DNA of 64,000 nt from Gordionus sp. m RMFG-2023 (lineage: Eukaryota; Nematomorpha; Gordioida; Chordodea; Parachordodidae), in NCBI RefSeq assembly GCF_954871325.1, contig NC_088776.1, positions 26,956,508 to 27,020,507 on the forward strand, written 5' to 3'. Positions 57,189-64,000 of this stretch are shown in pieces (positions within the stretch are counted from its first letter, which is position 1; the number at the start of each line of letters is the position of its first letter). The position numbers and the translations under genes were made by a program. The notes beneath the pieces were generated by a model that was not told the DNA's origin, made no database searches, and saw only the letters and a program-made list of their open reading frames with translations.

Positions 57189-58440
57189 CTTTTTAGTATT
57201 TATATAGAATAATTTAACTTGAAAATTATTTTTGTTTAAAAAAAGAATTTTTTAAAATTATCAATTGAATTCTATATATTAGATAAAAATGGCGATATGT
57301 GGGATATAGCATACCCCCTTTTGGTTATATCTCATTCTAATTTTTATATTAAGCTTTAACATTTTAAACATATAAGTTAACCTTAAATTAATTATAATTT
57401 AAAAAAATTATAAGGATTTTTGTACAATTGAAAAAAAATTGCCATAAATATATTTCATATTTTTTGCTACAAAAATATTAAGATGAATAATTATAATTTT
57501 ATTTTTCCAGGTAATATATTTATTTATTTTTAATAAGAATATATGATCATTTAATTGAGATGTTACAAAATATGATTTCAAAAATCACTTTTGTTGCAAA
57601 CCCTAAAGTAGAAACGCATATTCAACTTCGCAACCAGGTCCGTTTCCAATTTTTTACTAAGGTTGCCTGGCCTGGTTTATTTAAATATAAGGTTTAACCT
57701 GAAATATATGTAGTTGAACATATTTATAATATGATTTATCACTTCTATCAAATATCAATTCCAGCCCAATAATTTTTTCCAAAAGTTACTCGCGCTGGGC
57801 ATTGCAAACCTTTAATATGTACAGGCTTGTTAATCGATCCTTTTATAAGAATAAAATCACTATCTTTTCAAAAATAAGAATTATAGATATTTTTTAAAAA
57901 TGATCGCGATGATCATTTTATAAACAACACAAATATTTTTTCACATTTCTAAAATCCGAAATACTTATTTTATAAAATCCTAAAGAAATATTATTCCCGA
58001 TGCAAAATAAACCAATAAAAAAAATATATAGTATTAATATTTTGTAATAATATAACAAATTCATCAATCATTTTATATATGACCATAGCTGAACTTATTC
58101 AAGGGGCATGTTTCAGTACTTAATGCGTATTTATAAAGTTTTAGTGCTTTAACTCTTTTGGTAGATAATTTAAATTTTTGGCAAAATAATAAAAATCGGC
58201 ATCATGCTAAAATAAAAAATTGAGTGTGCCGATATGTAATGCCTGAGCACTTACTAATTAATTAATCAGTTCCAATACCAGTTATAAAAGAAATTAAACT
58301 ATAAGGGCACGCCTTAGCCCGAGTCTTAAATAAACAAAATACGTCTAAACGCATCAAGGTTTCTTTTTCGCCATTCTACGATCTTTATAAATATTATTTG
58401 TTCTTTTCAGTTTAAAAAAGTAAAATATTTGATTTTATTA
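57189..58440. other. Presumed ClpX intron sequence, AT-rich
   Basis: No further ClpX exon could be read. A block near 57594-57830 is bounded by 'gttgcaaaccctaaagt' and 'cattgcaaacctttaat', and may be an eroded miniature element. A dispersed motif 'agtgctttaactcttttggt' at 58142 is shared with 48241, 59750 and 59912. Confidence 0.4.
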
Positions 58441-58684
58441 TATAGGGTAAATTATTAAAAAAAAACAAACAATTAAAATAAAATAACAATATGTTTTTTT
58501 ATTTTTGCACAACCCTCAAAAAAATAAATGACAATCAAATATATAATATATAACAAAACAGATTTAAAAAATACATTAAAAATTGGATATTTTAATTTTC
58601 GTTTTTTCTTTATATATATATTCTCCTTTTTCTAAATTCCTTTAAAATATATTTCAATATAAATTATATTTTTATAAATTTACC

Positions 58685-59118
58685 TTAATTCATTGGTTGT
58701 CCTCGATAACCAATCTCCAAAAATTGATGCATTTTATTATAATAATTTGAAAAATCAAAAGGAATAGTAAATTCATTAAGAATTGATGTTACATTATTAA
58801 TTATTTCGTTTCGAATATTTGGTCGGGGATTGATCGACCTATATTTGTTTTTTAACACTCCAAAAAAAAATTCTATCAGGTTTAGTTGCGGCGAATAGGG
58901 TGGCAAATATTCTATTCGCGCTCTAAAACGATGGATGCATTGTCCATAACAATAACTGCATCACTCGGTAGAATATTAATTAGTGCATTCATATAATCTC
59001 TAAATAAAAGGCTATTATAAGGTCCTTCAATGATGCGATAAAGTATCACACCATCGATTCCCATATTTAATGTAAATGAATTTGTATTACTAGATAAAAT
59101 TTGTCGTATATTAAACAT
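58685..59118 (-). pseudogene. IS630/Tc1-like transposase, DDE_3 domain remnant
   Basis: The 59118-58912 part reads 'TNSFTLNMGIDGVILYRIIE', 'YNSLLFRDYMNALINILPSD' and 'AVIVMDNASI', including the second catalytic Asp in 'MDNAS'. The 58906-58685 part reads 'MPPYSPQLNLIEFFFGVLKN', including the catalytic Glu ('YSP.LN.IE'). The two are offset by a frame change near 58906-58912. The N-terminal helix-turn-helix half and first catalytic Asp region are missing or eroded. Not functional as it stands. Confidence 0.85.
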
Positions 59119-59126
59119 TTGAAAAA

Positions 59127-59264
59127 AATATTAAACTCTATTTTATAAAAAAAATTAAGTTATATAAAAATTGTAAATGCAAAAAAATTACCGTATGTAT
59201 TTTATAAAAAAAATTAAATTATATAAAAATTGTAAATGCAAAAAAATTACCGTATGTATTTTTT
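59127..59264. repeat. Tandem duplication inside the mariner-like element, unit about 64 bases
   Basis: 'tttataaaaaaaattaagttatataaa...' and its second copy share 'attgtaaatgcaaaaaaatt' and 'accgtatgtattttt', ending at 59200 and 59264. It lies just upstream of the transposase remnant and may have replaced part of the 5' region. Confidence 0.85.
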
Positions 59265-59717
59265 AAATCTGTTTTGTTATATATTATATATTTGATTGTC
59301 ATTTATTTTTTGAGGGTTGTGCAAAAATAAAAAAACACTGTTATTTTATTTTAATTGTTTGTTTTTTTTAAAATAATTTACCCTATATATTCAAAATTTG
59401 GATATAAATCTCATGAGTTTTAAGTACAATTTTGAAGGCACTAATTTTAAGGATACCCTTTAATTGCACAGTAGAATAATCGAAATTCAGTTTTATAATA
59501 ATTTATTTCACAAGTTTTTAATTTATGAATTCAGTTTCAAATAAATTTTTCGGCTTTTGTTAATTATTATTTCTCCTCTACTAACCCTTATCTTAAGCTA
59601 GCCACTAGAGCAGTCCATAAGTTTGGTATGCTAATTTAAAAACTGTAAAATCACATTTAAAAAACTGCATATCGATTTATAAACTGTACATAGAATTTGC
59701 TCCCTAATATTAACGCT

Positions 59718-59948
59718 CAGGCCAATATGTAATGCACAAATATATATTTTAGTTTAATTCTTCAATCCATTCGGTAAATAGTATAGTAAGTGTTCGGTTT
59801 TGAGATTGGCATTCGGTCAGGCCATTTTCAATAAAAAAAATTTTTTATTTTATTTTTTTCAGGCTCAAACAATTTTTCCAGGCCAATATGTAATGCACAA
59901 ATATATATTTTAGTTTAATTCTTCAATCCATTCGGTAAATAGTATAAA
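59718..59948. repeat. 68-base segment duplicated 161 bases apart
   Basis: 'aggccaatatgtaatgcaca' begins at 59719 and again at 59880, each continuing through 'tcttcaatccattcggtaaa'. Between them is 'gtgttcggttttgagattgg', related to the 'ggtcggttttgagctcggca' unit of the foldback at 43210-45410. Confidence 0.85.
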
Positions 59949-60721
59949 GAAGAAATTTTTAACAAAATAAGAAAATTTCTAAAATTGGTATCAAAATAAA
60001 GATAGAACGAATCCATTAAAATAATTATAATAAAAAAACATTAGATAAATGAAATATATCTAAAAAAATAACTATAATTATTATAAAATAAACTTTTTAT
60101 TGTATTTTAAATATATGACTTTAGTCCTTAATAATAATTTTTTTTTCTAAATGAATGTTATTTAAACACCAACGTTTTTCATTAGGAACGTGTTAATACT
60201 AAACAAATGAAAGAAAGAAAGGTGTATTATATTCTATAAAGATTTGCTTAAAATTTTTAAAAATATTAATTGATTCAATAAAAAAATTATTAGCATAAAA
60301 AGTTTCAAGTTTTCCATATTATGATTATCATTGGAATCAAATCTTGATATGGTGATTAATTTAATTTTTCAAATGAGTGACAATTTGGTCTTTCAACAGC
60401 TTATTCTATGGCAGAAGGGCTTGAATCTTCAGTGGATCATTGCTATAATAATTGGTTCTTGTAAAGTGAAGGAAATCCATATTAAGAAATTTTAATTTTT
60501 CTTCACCAAGTAAAATACTTACGAAGCTGAGGAAGAGATAAAGGGTCTAATTTACATTACTATGATTTTATTCCTCTCCACTTGACCAATTGTATTTTTT
60601 TCTAGATCTGCATCTTTAACCTCAGTAATTATAGACATTGATAAACTTAAAAATTATTTATTTTATCATTCAATATTTTAAAAAAACTTGTGAACTTCTA
60701 CCTAGAATAAAATACCTATTA
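59949..60721. other. AT-rich stretch without a gene
   Basis: No supported frame. Nothing repeated elsewhere was noticed. Confidence 0.4.
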
Positions 60722-60916
60722 TCATATCACTTTAATCCCCATTGTTTCCGACACAATAGGTACTTTTGGATCCAGAGCCCATAATTTTTTCAAAACACTC
60801 GGCAAAAAATTGCGTTTAATTTCGGGTGATCTTTTCATCTCCCGCAAAGGATTTCAATTGAGATGCAGGTCAAATTGTATATCAATCGTGCCATTACCTA
60901 AAGGCACCTTTTCAAG
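60722..60916 (-). pseudogene. Unrecognised 65-codon coding-like remnant with one stop
   Basis: On the - strand one frame reads 'LEKVPLGNGTIDIQFDLHLN', one TGA, then 'NPLREMKRSPEIKRNFLPSV', 'LKKLWALDPKVPIVSETMGI', 'KVI' and a stop. Composition is protein-like and GC content exceeds that of the flanks. I cannot name the family. It could be a host exon read through an unseen intron, or a decayed transposon protein. Confidence 0.35.
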
Positions 60917-62399
60917 TTTATTTATAAATATTTTTTTTAAATTTTCCTTTTTTAATTCTCACTTGTTTTTTTAAGTATTTTTAATTTTATCTTATCCTTA
61001 TTTTATAAATTGAAATCGTTTTTAAATAAAATAATTTGACAAATAAAAAAAATTACCTTGATTAAGATTTAAATGAAAAATGAGCGACAAATTTGTTAAA
61101 ATATGATGGAGATAGATTTCATTTATTTTAACTAATATTTTTTAAAATTTTTTTATTTTATTTATATATTTTATTTATATATTTTAAGATTATTTTAAAT
61201 TTTTTTATTATATTTATATATTTTAAGAAAAATAAAAATTAAATTTTTAAAAGGATCGTATATTAAATTAACAAATAACGATCCACGAAAATCATCGACC
61301 GGACAATTGTCGATCTTTTGATCACGATCCTATAACAACTCTCTATGAACCATGGAAATGAAATATTAATGGGAAGAGTATTTGTTAATGTAAAATAAAG
61401 CTAATTTGCGTTTTATATATCTTTAATCTAATAAATGAAACGGATAGCGGTGAAACATGGCAAATTATTGTGTCCGAACACTAATATCTTATCATTTTTA
61501 GAAAATAATCATGCATCCATTCAAAAAATATAGTTTTTCGATTACATTATAAATAAAGTTAGCTCATTTGAATAATGGTTATATAGGTTAATTTAATTCA
61601 GGATAAATATATTGAGTACATATAAACAATTGTTAACATATTAATTTCTGCAGAAATAATATTTTCTTCATTTGGGCTGACTCATTCTAAATTTAGAAAA
61701 CATTTGGGAACCAAAATAATAGGAAAATTAAAATGATAACGTATGTCAAAATTTTAAATAGAAAATAAAATCAAAGGAGAGATTATTTACTAACCTATTT
61801 AAATATAATCTAGTAAATAAGTTTAAAATACTGATTTAAATTATCAATTATTTTAGAAAAATTAGCGAATAACATTTATAAATTAAAAAACAAATGGGTG
61901 ACAATTTGCCAAAATATCAAAAAATAGGGATAAACGAAGTCAAAATATTTACAGGTTTTTTGAAATCAAGATTTTAAATTTCTGAGGTACCAAACACCAC
62001 CAAACCTATCGAGAAAGATAATATATAGCAATTTTGGGTAAGAAAATAGTGGACTATACAATCATGTGGGCAAGGGTAAATCTATGCAAGGCGAAGGCTA
62101 GATATATTTAAGGATGATTTTTAAACGATTACTACAATCCTTACAGAAAATATAATCCATCAACATAATTTAGCAATGTTTTTAATTTTTTATTTGCACA
62201 AACGATTTCCAATTTGCTCCTTTTTTTAAATCGTGTTATTTAAAAAAAATGTATTAAAAATTTTGTAACTAAAAGGAATCAAAACTATCCAGGATTATCC
62301 ATCCCGGATTTAAAGGAATCCTTTTAAGAGTTCGAATTTTCAAAGAGTTTTAACCATGATAATAGGGAATCTAGATATGTCCAATATAATTGAATAGAT
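60917..62399. other. AT-rich stretch, one hAT-like motif cluster
   Basis: No gene seen. 61250-61335 has 'aaaggatcgtatatt', 'acgatccacgaaaatcatcg' and 'cgatcttttgatcacgatcc', looking like one subterminal end of a DNA element. Short 'ttttatttatatatttta' tandem copies occur at 61155-61225. Confidence 0.4.
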
Positions 62400-63190
62400 A
62401 AATAATAAAATCTATCCATTTGGGTCATCCTCCCCTTCTTGTGAGGCGAACCGAAGCTATGTGAGGTCAGGAATATTTACATGAACACAAAAAAAGATAT
62501 GGATATCTAATAAAAGCTAATTGGAATATCTTTTGACTGAAACTCGCCCTTGGTCTTAATGGGTTGGACTTGGTCTAGGGGGTTAAAAATAAAAATTCGA
62601 TATGGATATCAAGGAAAAGGTTATTAAAATATCTTTTGATTCTAATAATATATAACACCTTAAAGGGTGTATCTAGGTTTGATTTTAGGGGGGGGGGGGT
62701 GGAGAGGAGGTCAGGAATTTCTAAAAACATAAATATTCATTATGGATATTAAATGGAAGTGAATTAAAAGATCGTTTGAGTGTAATGTAGTATTCACATT
62801 GGATCTCAATGTGTGGAACTTGATCTATGGGTGGGGGAAGTTAAAATATAAAACATCTTTTGACTATAATGTTAATTATGAGCGGGTCTGGGTCTTAGGG
62901 GGCAGGATTTTAAATGTCTTTTTTAAAATAAATATTCATTATAGGTATCAAATAAAAGAACATTAAAATATATTTTGATTCTAATGGTAGTTATAACTTT
63001 GTGTGAACGGGTCTAGATCTTGAAAGGGTGGGGTCAGAATTACTTTAAAAATTTTATGAGATAGAGATTGAATAGAGGTATCATCAAATGGAAGTTTAAT
63101 GAAATATCTTTTGACTGAAATGATAATATTAATCTTGGTCCTATTAGTTAGGAATTAGTTCCGAGGGAGGGATTTAATATTATCGTCATT
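62400..63190. repeat. Degenerate G-rich tandem array, about six units of 110-150 bases
   Basis: Each unit has 'gatatggatatcaa', then 'attaaaatatcttttgact', then 'gggtct(t)gg..tt.ggggg'. Units start near 62496, 62600, 62740, 62870, 62940 and 63075. The longest G-run is at 62689-62700. It is too diverged for an exact copy number. Confidence 0.6.
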
Positions 63191-64000
63191 TTTTAAGCGC
63201 ATCGTCCTTTCATGCTATTAAAAACAACAGAGCTCTTGATTCTTCTCACGCCTATTAAACTGAATAAAAAGATATATTGGTTTAATTTAAAATGACAAGA
63301 ATCATCCATCAATTTTTGGGCAGGCTGCAGTTATCTGTGCTTACATAAAGGCTAGATTTATGCTTAAACGCTTATTGGTGGTAAAAGATAGTTTAAAAGA
63401 GCCCATCGCTTTAAACAAAATTTTCTTTTATTTGGTAAGGGGTTGCAACAGTTAAATTTAAATTTTACTGACTTGAAGTTTAATAGGTTTACACCTATGT
63501 TCGTGTGATAGCTTAGTTCTGAGATAATTTAGTTTTATATAGATATTCTAAAGATTTAATATAACATTATGAATTCAGATATATTCTAAATGAGTGAAAT
63601 TTAATATTAAATTATATTTTCCTTCAAAATAAATATATTTCTTTTATCAATTGTTCAAATTCAGATTTAATCACCCTGGCATTAAAATGCGAAAAAGATT
63701 AAAAGTCTATGGCAGAGAGAAGATATTCTTTTCTTTTGGAAGGAAGGTTCTTTCTTCTCTTTGTCGAATGTAAATATATTAAGTATAATTCTAAGTTTAT
63801 ATCACATTTAAGGTTCATAATGCTTAATGCTCATCTATGATAAGTATTTTTTTATTAATTGAGTATATAATATAATAAATTAGTACGTTCCTACTGGTTA
63901 GCGTTAATTATACGTTAAAGAAAATGTTAGTTAGAATTATAGCGAATTAGGTTGAAATTTGGATACTGTTAGAGTTCCCAGTTTTTATGTAGTTATCTTT
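63191..64000. other. AT-rich stretch to the window end
   Basis: No supported gene or repeat. Confidence 0.4.

Larger units (their letters stand above)
58441..59387 (-). mobile_element. Mariner/Tc1-like (IS630-type) element, 947 bases, long inverted ends
   Basis: Ends 'tatagggtaaattatt' and its exact inverse 'aataatttaccctata'. The inverted repeat continues for roughly 150 bases with 'aaaacaaacaattaaaataa', 'ttgcacaaccctcaaaaaat' and 'tgacaatcaaatatataata'. TA at both edges fits the TA target of this superfamily. The inner - strand holds the transposase C-terminal part. It is shorter than a complete element (about 1.3 kb or more), so it is internally deleted. Confidence 0.88.

Noticed and set aside
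1-64000. Polinton-like or other capsid- or envelope-bearing element
   Set aside because: No capsid, protein-primed polymerase or envelope motif was seen. The only virus-like elements recognised are the Gypsy fossils at 5155-5545, 36600-38270 and 38337-39420.

Overview
This is a eukaryotic, very AT-rich window dominated by transposable elements. Two host genes could be recovered by reading exons across GT-AG introns. One is a ZIP13-type zinc transporter (SLC39A13) on the + strand, with nine coding exons between 13979 and 55512. The other is the 3' end of a mitochondrial ClpX-type AAA+ unfoldase on the - strand (56296-57188), whose upstream exons were not found. The two genes converge with about 780 bases between their stop codons. 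Four of the ten introns seen are only 54 to 186 bases long, BED-finger hAT transposons are abundant, and the proteins look invertebrate. I infer an arthropod, possibly a copepod such as a sea louse, but the species is not proven.

Layout. 1-13.9 kb is intergenic: a hAT transposase tail split by a miniature element, BED-hAT ends, a hAT with perfect 8-base target duplications carrying a Ty3/Gypsy fossil fragment, several dispersed repeats, a 0.9-kb palindrome and another hAT remnant. 13.98-17.56 kb holds ZIP13 exons 1-3. 17.56-42.67 kb is one 25-kb intron made of nested elements: a 10.5-kb hAT-bounded block (17788-28298) that contains a 3.7-kb foldback element built of 119-base satellite units, a complete-length 3.2-kb hAT (28671-31855), a 1.6-kb hAT (32581-34204), a broken palindrome with a transposon-type protein remnant, and two oppositely oriented Ty3/Gypsy fossils (36.6-39.4 kb). 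42.67-43.05 kb holds exons 4-5, including the metal-binding helix. The next 8.7-kb intron contains a second foldback element, short degenerate GCGAA-type repeat fields, a GC-richer coding-like stretch and a perfect hAT miniature element. Exons 6-8 are packed at 51.7-52.15 kb, and exon 9 is at 55.44 kb.

57.2-64 kb contains a short mariner/Tc1-like element with 0.15-kb inverted ends, tandem duplications, one unrecognised coding-like remnant and a degenerate G-rich tandem array. No rRNA, tRNA or CRISPR array was found. The main point of interest is the ZIP13 gene: its reading phase fits across all nine exons (about 372 codons, matching the usual family length), although most of its 41.5-kb span is layered transposon insertion.
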